Origin: Platycnemis pennipes
Lineage: Eukaryota > Arthropoda > Insecta > Odonata > Platycnemididae
NCBI GenBank assembly: GCA_933228895.1
Contig: OW121847.1
Location: forward strand, 125,406,350-125,470,349
Length of the DNA stretch: 64,000 nucleotides
Direction of reading: 5' to 3'
The position numbers and the translations under genes were made by a program. The notes under the pieces are model-generated. The model was not told where the DNA came from. It searched no databases and was given only the letters and a program-made list of their open reading frames with translations. Numbering within the stretch: the stretch's first letter is position 1; each line of letters begins with the position of its first letter. Shown piece after piece: positions 37,865-50,150 of the stretch.

Positions 37865-37906
37865 AATATGAAAATTCCGAGGTGATTGATTTTAGGAGCT
37901 GAATTA
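37865..37906 (+). repeat. 42-bp direct repeat flanking a LINE fragment, left copy
   Basis: Matches 38281-38322 with two differences (AATATGAAAA... CGAGGTGATTGATTTTAGGA... CTGAATTA). The pair brackets a 374-bp block that holds the CR1-type fragment. It could be an unusually long target-site duplication or the footprint of a duplication event. Confidence 0.85.
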
Positions 37907-38208
37907 AAAGCTTTTGGACTTCTCTTGGAAAAAGATTGAAACATGATATTTCTTTGGGCAAACACATACGTGAAGTAATGGGTCAGGCTAGTCGTCAAAT
38001 GGGATTCATCAAAAGAATACTAGGAAAATGCGACGATCATGTACGAGAAATTAGCCAATTTCCCCTTATTTGGCCTCATTTGGAATACGCTGCCAGTATA
38101 TGGGATCCTAACGAAATAGGCTCAAATAATGAACTGTGGTGTGTGCAGCAAAGATCAGCAAGATTTCTAAAGGGACGCCATGATAACTATATTATTAATT
38201 TTTTTTAA
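37907..38208 (+). pseudogene. CR1-type LINE reverse-transcriptase fragment
   Basis: The frame is open from 37936 and reads KHIREVMGQASRQMGFIKR, CDDHVREISQFPLIW, PHLEYAASIWDPNEIGSNN and RSARFLKGRHDN. It aligns almost residue for residue with the copy at 7343-7600 and lacks that copy's frameshift. LINE similarity stops abruptly at about 38190, where the sequence turns AT-rich, so neither the rest of the ORF nor a CR1 3' hairpin is present. The fragment is both 5'- and 3'-truncated, unusual for target-primed LINE insertion, which normally keeps the 3' end. Confidence 0.85.
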
Positions 38209-38280
38209 TTCAATTTCAAACATGCTCAACAAGTATAGTAGCAGCAAATCATTGATGAATTTGAGTAAATTTATAGAAAA

Positions 38281-38322
38281 AATATGAAAACTTCGAGGTG
38301 ATTGATTTTAGGAGCTGAATTA
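38281..38322 (+). repeat. 42-bp direct repeat flanking a LINE fragment, right copy
   Basis: Partner of 37865-37906, with 40 of 42 bases identical and the same orientation. Confidence 0.85.
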
Positions 38323-41300
38323 TAATCGTAAATAATTATGAAACTCACGATTTTTATACATTAAATACTTTCATGAAACCTAAGTTAAATAGAACGAATA
38401 TTTTTACTAATAATAGTAACCACGAATGGCGTCCAGTAATCTAACTGCATAGAAGCAATAAATACATCAATCTCTATGGATCTTTCAGAAATCTAAGCGG
38501 ACAAGGTATAAAAACACCTTAGCGTATAGATTAGCAGTTCTGATATATTTTCTCAGATATATATTTTATCATTCATCACTGCCAATAATATAACTTCAAA
38601 TATTGGAACAAGATATGTCCAGTGAAAAGAGAAAGTGAATATTTAAGTAAATATTAAGTTGAATTAATTCAAGCTTGTTCTTGGCCTTCATAATGGAATT
38701 GGCCATAAGGCTTTCAGTTAGTCTACATTAAAAACGTGACATCACCGTAAATTTAACTAGAAGGAAGAAAAGTTGGCTCTATAATAATTGTGGATATTAA
38801 TTTGAGATTACCTTAAAACCTTTAAGTACTATAAGTATTAATTTACATAAACATATTAAAATAAATTCAAGGTACCTTGAATTCTCGATGAATCATTAAA
38901 TACAAAAACGAAACCAAATATATAGGTATTAAAGAAAAATAAGAAATATAAAAAAAAAACTTTTAAAATTCTTCGTGAATTATTTTTAAGGTTTCTATAT
39001 TTAAAAGCAGCCTGTAATGTGTAAAATATGAAATAGTAGTTCGTCAACGTCATATCAATTAACTAATAACACGCGATAGTTGCTCAAGAGTATAACTTTA
39101 TGAAGTTTGTTGCAGCGGACTTTCATGTCATGCACAAATCTTATTCAGGATCAGAAAACTAGAATGGTGAGAATAGGCACAACTTTTAAGCTTTGCTATT
39201 CCTCAACAAACGATATTCCAGTGTTCAATCGTTTTTTTTAGGGCATGAGGTCAATTGAACTTTGAAGATCGACACGAAATAACGTATTTTTTTAGAAGTT
39301 TGGTTAGGAATATTTAATTGTACGTGGAATTAAAATTTTTAATTACTATATAAACTATATAAAATAATGGTTTGCTTAGCACAATCAAAACTATCTGGGT
39401 GCATTTAACACCATAAATATTAAGCATTAAATATTTCAACTTTTGACATTCATAAAGGAGTGTTCCAATAAAGATCAAACATAGTACTTTCCGCGTCATA
39501 ATTTCTCTCATCGCTAAAAATTGAGAAATTAACACTATCCTCCATTTCTATGCTACGGAGTTCTCTGCTTGGGGGACGGGTGGAGAAATAATAGAAGAAA
39601 CAGAGCGAGCAAGGTAAAGGGGCTTGCATGTTCAACGACCTTTTAATGATTCCAAGTAACGAGCTATGTTACGGCTTCGGAATGGGACAGAAGATGAATA
39701 AATTACCGCGACTCGAGCCATTCTTTCATGGAGGATGTCTCATAATTTCATATGAACGCCGTGAGCGCCCCCGCTCGCTCCCGAGGAAAAAGCCGTAAAT
39801 GTTGCTTCCTTTTTCCCCCGACGCCGCTGAGTGGCGCTTTTGAACGCCTATTGTCCCTCCACCGTTTGCAAGGAAGCAGCCCTAAATTACTAGCAGCTCT
39901 TTTCGATACCGATCGAGCTCCAATGAAAAGCAATTTTTTTCCCCTTTGACGTTACCTCCGGAAGATAATTTGTGTACATTATAAAGAGTAGCTCCTATGG
40001 CGCATGAAATTAAGACAAATAAGCCTATATTTGAGCAATTGTGATGTTTTATAAATATTGAACTCGACGGATCAATAAAATGAGAGCAATTGTTTTAAGG
40101 AGGTGCACTAGAATCACTTTTATCATGGTGAAATTGACTTCTTTGCTACTTATTTGAATTCTGAAGAGAGTTAATTACCATAATTTAGGCATTCAGTAGA
40201 CCATTTTATAATACAACATTTTACCAAGCGAGGAAATAAATAATTAATGATGAGATAAATAAAATTGATTATACGATGATGCTAATGATACCCAACTTTT
40301 TAAATCAGATATAAAAATATCAATTCATTTCCGCAATATAATGACAATTAAATATGCAATTTAATTATAGTAAAGTAGATTAAATAATATCAACAAATTT
40401 TGGAATGAGTAATTCAATATCAATCATGATACATTTCATTATTCTCACATTAAAAAAAGGTTACATTAACAATAGTCGACCACAAATCTCTTTTTTAAAC
40501 TTCTTTTTCACTCAAAAATATAAGTTTGACATGATTTTACCTGTCTCATTGTTTTAAGAACAATAAGTAGATATTCCATAAATGTCAAATAGTGAGACGT
40601 TTATTTAGCATTCTATGAAAACACAAAGCCAAATTTACGCATGAAGTCTTACGTGATGCATTGCAAGGAAACATAAATCAAATAAATAATTCACAAGGCT
40701 ATAAAAGATATTTTTTATAACTAATAAACATATATCACATCCCTTATTGTTATTCATTTCAAGATAGGATTCTAGAGTAACTATGCAACCAAATAATGTG
40801 CTGCACAGCATTCGAGCTGCTTTCTAGTATTAAACTAATAGCATTTCAAATGGGAATAAATCATTACTATCTTAAATTTTAGAAATAAAAAGGAAGTAGG
40901 CATGTTGGATAAAGATTAACAGAGTTTTCGCGGAGGTTTTTAGTGACAAAAGGAAAATAATTAAAACTTTTTTAAATCCGTTGCAAATTTGTGCATGCAA
41001 TTCGGAAATTAGCTTTGAAATTTAAAAAATCGAGTTAATACGCCTTTAACAATAATGTTTTGGAGGTAGAATATCATTTACATATAGAAAGTATAGAATA
41101 TTTCCGGTGGAGTTGTCATTGTCCAATTTTAGGCCTCTTAAAATATTCTAATTCTAAATATTCACCGGTAAAAAGGTGGATAATACTCAAACACAAGTAA
41201 AGATTACAATAAAATAATGAAAAAGAACTAAAATTATTGCGAATAGAATGAAAAATCAGAATGAATTCAGTTAAAAAGCAATGCCATGAATCAATAAATA

Positions 41301-43099
41301 ATTCTTCAATACAATGCTATGTTGGGGCAGAGAAACCGTTAAACACTATTTACGAATTATTGTAACTGTTGAAGTTCTCTTCCTCATACTCAGTCACCTA
41401 AGAAGATGACTTTTCTCTTTACTTTTTAGTCAAAGTGTTCATATTTGCTAGTGAAATATTCTAATGTCCTTTTTCAGCATATTAGAATTCATTCGCTCTC
41501 TATTTTTCGCAATTTAAACTATGACATAATAAAATATGTGATGGTAAATCGTTAGTTATGGTGCATTGTGTGATTTGGTGTCAATAATTAATGAATATGG
41601 AAGCCAGATATGAATGAATGAAGTTTAAGATGGGGAAAACAGATTGAAATTGACGGGAATGGGGGAAGTGGAAGAGGATCCTAGTTCTAAAGTTTCCTCG
41701 TTTCGTTGTCAATTTAGCCGGCTCGAATTTCCCGGTCGCTCATGGCGACAATGCTGTCTCCACGCGTAGATCTGAAATGTGTTTTCAGTGAGTTTGTCAC
41801 CGTCGTCGACCGCCGGGAGGAGCTACTTTCATTTGCTTATTCAATGGAAGATCGGAATGAGAATGGGCTCGAGAAACTTCCTTCGCAGGCCGCATCGCCA
41901 GGAAGCGAACTGCGTGAAGCTTCGCCCAATGTGGGAATACGTGCGGCCGACCAAGACCCATTGGAAACTTCTCCCCTTCTACTCTCCCTATCTCTCTCTT
42001 CCTCCCTCTTTCTCGCTCCTCTTTCTTCAGCCGCGATTCACTGGCAATACTCTTTGTCGCGTTGAGCCATGCACCAGGGCGGAGATGGAGCTTCGATAAT
42101 TGGAGCCTCCGAAACTTAGACAGAGGAGGTTTCATGACCGCTGGGAGATGAAACTTGGTATACCTTCCCTACGAGTCGGTGAAAGGGACTCCAAGGATGA
42201 TAAAACACATCCTTAGCTTCTCACATTGCAATCCATCTTTCACTATCCATACACCGATGTTAGTACTATTCTTCCTACTGCATATACGTCCCTGAGATAT
42301 TCTGCCTTTCACTCTTTATTTCCATATATTTTTGTATTCTTCATGCAACAATCCTCATTAATTATTATGGTATGACCATATTGTGAGTTTCCAAGTTTTC
42401 CTTGAGATCGACCTTGCTCCTTTTATCATGAAGGATTCGGCTTCTGACATGAATTTCCTCACTCATAAATTTACTCAGCAGTTTGGAAGTAACACACAAA
42501 ATTCACTAATTGTCTTCACTTTGCTCATTATTCTAAACATTTTGAAGCAAAGATATACCTGAGTACCTATAATGATGGCATGTATAAGAGAAATAATGTT
42601 CTTGTTAAAATATTCAACACAGAAAATATTATATTTCTTTTCCTTTAGTTACTCAAATTTGGCATTATAATGGTCGGTTTCTCACGTATACAAATCAGGA
42701 CTGTGAATGACCAGTGGCCAGACGATTGAGTAATATTGCTGGGTATACCATATTTGAAAGGCTTCTGACTATTAATTATACTTAAGCGGTGAAATCCTAA
42801 GATTAGTTTATCGCTGCTCTTCAATCTATTCTTCTATTGCCTAATATCTTCATATCCACAGCATTTTTCTCTTTTAAATCCTACACTACATGTTCTGTAC
42901 ATCTCATACAAGGCCTGCCTATTCCATTATTTCCTTCTAGTTGTCCCTCAACGTTTGATTTCAGCAGATCATCACATCTCAGGACATGGCCGATTAGGTT
43001 TTCCCTGTTATTCTCAAAGTTTAGAGCAGATTTTTTATGTCTCTCACTCTTATTAGTACTTCTTTGTCAAACAGCCCATCCACTCTATTTGCAGCATTC
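38323..43099. other. No recognisable gene; GC-rich islands at 39730-39960 and 41700-42140
   Basis: Mostly very AT-rich. In the two GC-richer islands frames are open on both strands together (39748-39933 minus with 39752-39949 plus; 41742-42099 plus with 41797-42135 minus), with no domain recognised. Nothing else supported. Confidence 0.45.
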
Positions 43100-43154
43100 T
43101 TTGGTAGCATTTCATTTCAAATGCTTTCAGCATTTGAAATGCAATACTACCAAA
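43100..43154. repeat. 55-bp hairpin (pre-miRNA-like size)
   Basis: Arms 43100-43124 and 43130-43154 pair over 25 bp with two mismatches around a 5-base loop (TTTCA). The size and near-complementarity resemble a short pre-miRNA or a MITE relic. There is no evidence of transcription from sequence alone. Confidence 0.75.
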
Positions 43155-44485
43155 GTCAAGACTTATCTGCTGCTGTTATCGTTCATGCTTTGCTGGCTTG
43201 GTTAAACGAGGTCGGGATGTTTTTTCTGATCAATAGTTTCATAATATACACCCTTGAATTTTTATATGTAAGTGGATTCTTATATTGGTAAAACGCTTGG
43301 AGTAACTTTATCTTGGATTCCGATCTTTCTTTCTTGCTTTATCATCGCTGGTTACTCTGAAATCCATGCAATTATTCTCTTTTATAATTATTTAAATGTA
43401 GGGTATATAGGGTGCAGTGATGGGAATAAATTAAATTATTCGTGTTCGACCGGTCAGTATGCATTCTCTAGAAACAGATACACTCTTACTACAATACTTC
43501 TTGAATGCATGTAACTCTTTTGGCATTTCCCTTCTTCCTTATTAATGTTCCAGTTTATGCCCTCAAAATTATGAATCATTTAAACTTTGGTTAATTTGAA
43601 TTATCAAATCTTTCTCATCTTTCCCTTCAGTAAATCTCTCTCTCTCCATCATACGAAACCATAATCACCACCTGCTAAATTGTCTACATTAGCGCCTATC
43701 ATACCCCTCCTATCTTTTTCTCATTACACAAAAGGCTTCCATTCTCACCCTTTTTTTATGTACATACATCCATATGGCACTAATACGCTTCACGATGTTA
43801 TTATGCATAGCAAAGGAGTCTTCCCTACACATAACATCCAATAGACAGATTAGGAACACATTACTTCCACAAAAAATTTAAAAAAATCAAATTAGATTCC
43901 TTCATCGAAATGAGTACCATAAGCAAAACACGTAAGTTATACTACTCAGAGTCTAGATATCCGTTACTTTGGGTGAAAGATTTTAATTCACCTATGCACA
44001 ATTTATAACAAATGTGCCGAAAATTATTAGTGAATAACTAATGGCATTTAGTTTTAAGTAATATATTTATAAATTGTCTCAATCAAGTTTTATACTTATA
44101 AAGGATGGGAGTTTTAAAAAAGTGAAAATTCATTGCTGCGTAATATATGGATACCCTAATATGATGGAATCAATATGTATACACCACTATAAAATATCCT
44201 CGTGGAAAATATTTCTTCACAGGTTTTCTGAAACTGGGTAGACAAAAATAATTTTTGGGTGATAAAAATACAAGTAATATTACTTTTATGAAGCGGTAGA
44301 GATAGTTCTTCTGAGGTACATTCTGTTATTACTACGTAATACTCTTATGCAAATGGTTTCCTATGAATTATTGGAGCCACAGTTTCATACACATCAATAT
44401 CACGATTTAATTCTATAATCTGTCAAGATTTTAGTGAAAAACACGTAATTATTTCTCATCTTTCATGTAATAAAGGCATCTTCCA
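43155..44485. other. No recognisable gene
   Basis: AT-rich with a short CT-rich block near 43630-43650. Small frames (43037-43291, 43272-43514) are hydrophobic by composition and unrecognised. Confidence 0.45.
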
Positions 44486-44533
44486 GATAAAGCAACTATA
44501 TGCTGGATTATGCTGGATAAAGCAACTATATGC
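44486..44533 (+). repeat. Two-copy tandem duplication, 30-bp period
   Basis: The 18-mer GATAAAGCAACTATATGC occurs at 44486-44503 and again at 44516-44533, separated by TGGATTATGCTG. It is a local duplication with no known function. Confidence 0.8.
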
Positions 44534-47166
44534 ATTGATTCTGCGGCAAGAGCGAATATGTACTAATTTATTTCGCTCGAGGGCATAAATTCTCGTAGGT
44601 ATGCATATAGAATTGCATAAACGAGATTGTGGGCAGATAACCTCCATAGTACATTAGCTGAACCTCTAGTATAACTCCATTAATGCCGCGTACAACGTGA
44701 GCACGATGAAAAACGAAAGCCACGGTAGACCTCAGGAGAACACGGGGCATAAATTCCAGAAATTATTTAGCAGCACCCAGGAAAGCAGTGGTCGCAAGCT
44801 TTTACTGGTCTTGAATTATTTCATACTTTTAGTTTTATCACTGTATGTGAATATACGAAGCACTGGTGCACTCTTCACCACAAATAACAGCTTTCAAAAA
44901 AGTGTTTAGTCAGACAAAACGTAGTTTCAAAATACAGATGCAACGCACTTAATTGGTGGTACATCAAGGCAAAGGCACCATTGTAGGGAGACATGTATTA
45001 TGACGTCTAATTTTATCAATCTCACTAATTTTAATATCCTAACATTGCTGTGATATTATCATCATCCTGTCAGCATGGTTTAACAAGACTTGGAATGGTA
45101 AAACACTTTTCCAGTCGCGATAATTAAAACTATTTCATTGCCTAACATATCTGGAGAACCGAGAAATGTTTGGCATTATTTTATAAATATCAATACTGTT
45201 ACGTCGGACTTATTTTGAAGCCTTTTTTTTACCTCCTTCTTTTTGAACAACGGAGTAATTTTCATGAAATGACACATCATCTGACTTTACTAATTCTACT
45301 GAGCATATTAACTCCACTGTGAAAAGATATTTCCCTAAATTTCAACTATACCAATTTCACAAGATAATAGTTACATATTTATTTGAGAAATATAGTAGCT
45401 ATGTTATGTTTCACCATGTGCTGAAGTAGGACATGAATTATTAATTTTTTATTTAAAAATATCTTACTGCAAAACAGATGTTTAAATTATCATCATATTT
45501 TGGGATTGTGAAATTTTTTAAATAGTTAAATCGACACACGACAATGAAAAATTAATTTTGAAAAATATTTCATTCCTAAAACGAATCTTATGTGTTCTAG
45601 CTAAGGAATCAAATATAAGAAATCTCATCGAGAATAAATATGAAAAATTTGAGAAAAACTCCATATTAATGATGTCCATTATTGAATGAAATCAGTCATT
45701 TGCGTTTTTGTAAACATTCTGTACAGTTTTACGAGGTTTTTTATTTATTAGCAAATAAAATTTAAGTCAAGAAATGTTTCACCCTCAAAGTAATTTATCA
45801 TTTAAATACATGACAACTAACCAAGTTTATAGTTAGTTGGACCGAAGAGAGAGTAATCATAATAGATGGGGCATCTTGTGGGGAAAAAAGAAAAAGCGAA
45901 TGAGGGAGAATGCCACGGGTAAATATTGCGTGGACTTCACTTCACTTTGGTTTGACGTTCACACCGTGTGATGGTAATAGGATCAACCCCCCCTCCGTTA
46001 TCTGATTATGAGCAATAACAACTAGGCCATGAAAACAACACACGTTCTTGTCAACACCTTCAGGAAAAGTACTAATCGGCGAAAGAATTACCTCCCTTCC
46101 AATTCCATGCTATTTACCTCTTATGGTTAATCACATTTCTGTGGATTATATTGAGGGGCAGAGTACATAAGTCACCTATAAAATGAAAATCATTTATATT
46201 CCGATACATTTAAAGTTAGTTCGTTTCAAATTACACTATATAACGGATAAAAGGCATTAAATTAAGGTGAATGTTTATCCCTGCTTTATTTAAAGTGTAT
46301 ATTCTCTGTTAAACATTATAAATAATCTTACCACCCTTTGTAATATACATATATTCCATATTAAAGATATTTTAAAGTTGGGTTAAAGCTGAAGGTTATA
46401 AATGTTTATTTCGTCATGAAATAGTTAGTTTTACTGCCTTTTTCTTCCTTGACTCATATGCAATCTAAAATATGAAGGATATGTGATCACCCCTAGAAAG
46501 TAGACCGCAAATTTGAATATTCCGTTCCGAGGTCTCACTTTATAGGCTTAAGTGTTCAAAACACTCTTATCTATTTTGCTTCCTAACCAAATAACATTAT
46601 AATCAGTTCATTATAATGCAGTTAAATCACTTCTTGTTGTTATAATTTTAAATCAAGTGTTTGAAGTGGCATAATAATTGTCCCCTTATTGTCCCCCGTG
46701 CGGGATGGTAGTTTTTGAGCCTCATGAAAACTAGATTAAAAAGATTAGAAGAGATTAAAAATGCAGTTTACCTATTTCAGTATTAATTTCCTACACTAAT
46801 TTCATTTTGACCTCCTATTAAATATAAATACTGATGCAACAGGTAATTGAATGATGAAGTCCACTTATGAAGATCAAAGGTGAACACTTACGCATTTTTT
46901 ATTTTAAACGATAACTTCCTTACTTCGTGAGGAACGCATATAATGTTAACATCAAATTTTGAAGGGGATTGACCAAGAAGAGCAAGTTCATCAAATTGGT
47001 AAATACCATAATTGTTTGTTTGAGAAACTTGTGTACAAGCAGATCCGTTTAGATGCTGATAAATATATTTTCTGGATCTGAAATGTATCTTAAGAGGGTT
47101 TTTTCGTAATTATAATGCCAATCAGTATAATGAGCGCTAAACCAAATATTAATTAAATATTTTTTC
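44534..47166. other. No recognisable gene
   Basis: AT-rich. No domain in any frame, no repeat family recognised by eye. Confidence 0.5.
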
Positions 47167-47178
47167 GTTCCTGTGATA

Positions 47179-47311
47179 GGGGCAATAAAATGTCTTAGTG
47201 ACTTCCACACTTTTATTAAGGATTGTAGACCGGTTATGTTAAGTCACTAAGACATTTCATTGCCGCAATGGTATTCCACAAAATTGAAGCTTCGTCTTAC
47301 GACTTTATCTT
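47179..47311 (-). mobile_element. Smallest mini-Penelope-like element, 133 bp with 12-bp target duplication
   Basis: Flanked by perfect 12-bp direct repeats GTTCCTGTGATA at 47167-47178 and 47312-47323. On the minus strand it contains a leader with TTTTGTGGAAT (about 47273-47283), an inverted arm (47242-47268), a short core, TTAATAAAAGTGTGGAA (about 47202-47218) and the 3' arm ending at the boundary (47179-47204). The arms share AAGTCACTAAGACATTT with one difference further out. It is the best delimited example of the compact form, because both ends and the duplication are unambiguous. It has no coding capacity and would depend on an autonomous PLE. No hammerhead-like fold is evident in its shortened core. 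Confidence 0.8.
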
Positions 47312-47323
47312 GTTCCTGTGATA

Positions 47324-49779
47324 CCTGAAAAAAGTCCAGCCATATCAAATTTGACTAATTACTAACTCCATCTAATTTTTCTATACTCAAAGCTTTTAAT
47401 AGGAGCGTATCCCTTCTCAGCTGCATCATTCATTAAATGCTGCACATACTTTGCAACAAAGACCATCGCGTTATTGTGTGCCAGATAAAGGAATCTATTT
47501 ATTGTTTTACTGAATTTGTATTGATATCTCTTTTTCAACCAGCTTTCTGAAAACATCTCCATTCTCATTCTCTTCTTTATCATTTTTCTTTAACATTACC
47601 AACCTAATATATATACCATGTCTTCTATTGACGTAGGTTTTAGAATATAAATAGATTTATTCTATACCTGAGAAACCACTCCCGTTTAGTTCTTAAAAGA
47701 AACTACCAATAATTGAATAGTTAGATCTAACTATCCAATAAAGTAAGTCTTGGTTTTTTATCTCAATATTCATCATGAATTGCTTTTATCTTTTTTATAA
47801 TGAATTGAAATTATTAAAGGTAGGTATACTAATCCTTCCATATTCTTAATTGACAATTCCAAGCTTTATTTGTTGTTGGAACCACTCTACCGTGGAAATT
47901 GAAATAAATAATCTGCTTGGCGATTTTCACCTAAATTAAACGCAGATTCCTCGTCTCGTGAAATTTAACTGTTCAGATACAATTGCTAGGTTTCTTAAAT
48001 AGTACTAAGTACTCTTCTGTTTGTTTTTTTCAGAAAGACGTTATGAACAATGACTAGACTTGATTTTGTTTTAAATAAGGAATAAATCTTAATGTATCAT
48101 GGCTTCATCAATTAATTATTTTTGTTGTCACTTGATGTATACACAATAAAAAACCTGTGACACGAAGTAGGTACTAAGTTATGCATACTTGTGTTTCCAA
48201 CATGCCAGGAAGATAAGACTCCATGATTTTTTCCCCTCAAAAATTTTCTTGTTAATTTTTTTATTGCAGAGTATTAAAATGTAAGCTAAGTTAAAAAAAC
48301 AACAAAATAAAATTTTTTGAATGTTACATCAAATACTTGAAATAATGTCGACCACTCTCCTTTGAATGCCAACTGACGGCGAGTGCTTTTCCCTCAACGG
48401 ACAATTTGTTCCAAGTGAATTGTAGTGTTAGCTTCATTCCTTTGTTTAGGCTTCGCTATATCCATGATCTTCGTCTCTCTTCCAGCTAAATACAAGCCGG
48501 ATTTTCTCACTTAAACGTAAGTTTAACTAGTGATACATGAAATGCAACAGTGAAATATTTAATAGTGATAAATGAAATATTGTTTTATTTTATAGCACTT
48601 TTCGTAATTGACCGGAGATATTTCTGAAATCTTTATTAGTTCAGCTTTACTACCATATCATCATTTTTCCCCTGCACACCTCTGACATCTTTTTAATTCG
48701 GTTCTCTGTAATGTTGCCCATTCCCTCCGTTCTCACATTTATGTGCACCGAGGTTGGATCCTCAGAACACGCCCTCGCTATGGGCCCCTCGGTCAAATTC
48801 AACGAGCAATTTAGTCATCTCGGCTACAGTGGGAGGGGCCAAAGAACTAAGTACACGACTGTGAGTTAGACGGTAGCCCGCTAAAGAAAATGTTATGGAA
48901 ATATTTTGGGACTGAAATATCCAATGAAGTGCAATGTTTGCCAGGGGAAAATTCCGAGATAAATATTGAAGTTATCACTTCTGCTGTAGCAATATCCTCC
49001 CGCGATATCTGCACTCATGAGATTTTTTCTAGAACAGTAAAGGTAAATCCTGGAATTTAAATTTAAGTAAAAACTGTATATTAACTGAGTGCAATATTGC
49101 CAAATAATTTTACATGAAAATAAAAATTTTAAGATTATTAATAAGACATTAAAACAAGCTGATAATTGGATTAAAGTGTCAGTTGTATTCTTTCTTTGAA
49201 CAAAAGAATTAAACTGAATATGCAACATATCTTGAAGTTGTCTCACACATTCAAACACGGAATGATCAATTTGATGTCCAAAGCAGATCATTGTACAGAG
49301 GAACCTAAAATTTTACTTTTAAATATTACCTTAAAAGATTGGAAATAGTACTCAAATCAAAGTCTTCCTCAATTCTAGCTCTGGCATTCTAGACTCATTA
49401 TCCAGCAAACAGGTAAAGTATGAAGTACAGTTTATGAATTCTGTTCGAAACTGCATGCAATTTAGGAAGTTAATTTCCGGTTCATTGCAAAGGATACGCC
49501 TATATGTTCCGATAAACAACTTTTCTGACATGGTTTTTTATGCATAAGAGTATATCTAGCCCAAATTTTTAATTATTAAACACTCAAAATGGCAACATTA
49601 TCCTAAATGAACTAAGAAGATAATTATTTTAACAACTATGAGGATTCGTGTAAAATATCACAATATTCTCCTTCATTACAAGATAAAGTATAAGAGGAAC
49701 ATGCAGACGTCTAGGGTAATTATATAATGGAAAATAGCTATCCGCAATAATTGTATAATCTTAAAAAAATTAGTTTATG
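47324..49779. other. No recognisable gene
   Basis: AT-rich. Two minus-strand frames look faintly protein-like: 47362-47583 and 48893-49291. The second has an acceptor-like TTTTAG just upstream and starts F-G-H-Q-I-D-H-S. I cannot match either to a family, so neither is called as an exon. Confidence 0.4.
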
Positions 49780-50150
49780 AGGAGAGGGAAATACTAGGTG
49801 AGGAGGACAAAAGGAACCACAAAAATAAATACGCGGAGAATGGAAAGACAAACACTGGCAGAGAAGCAGAGGAAGGTTGGTTGGGAATCCTGGTCTCTAC
49901 GGATGCGGCGACTGAGAATTTGAAGTCACGCAGCGCATTAAATGGCGCCTAATGTGAACATTGTGCCGAGGGTCGGAAGAATATCGAAAGGAACGAGAGA
50001 TGGAGAGAAGGCAGGGGAGAGAGTTAGGGCGACGACGAGGAACGGGAAAGGCTCTCGAATTCCGATCAAAGAGATAGGAGAGGAAATGGGAATGAGACGG
50101 GAGAGAGTGCGTGCCCTCATGCGGAGAAATAGGTAAGGAAAGCAGGTTAA
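49780..50150 (+). repeat. Purine-rich low-complexity tract
   Basis: Plus-strand GA-rich (GGAGAGGGAAA, GAGAGATGGAGAG). It gives open frames on both strands (49897-50282 minus; 49942-50136 plus) without domains. It merges into a GC-rich island to about 50640. Confidence 0.6.
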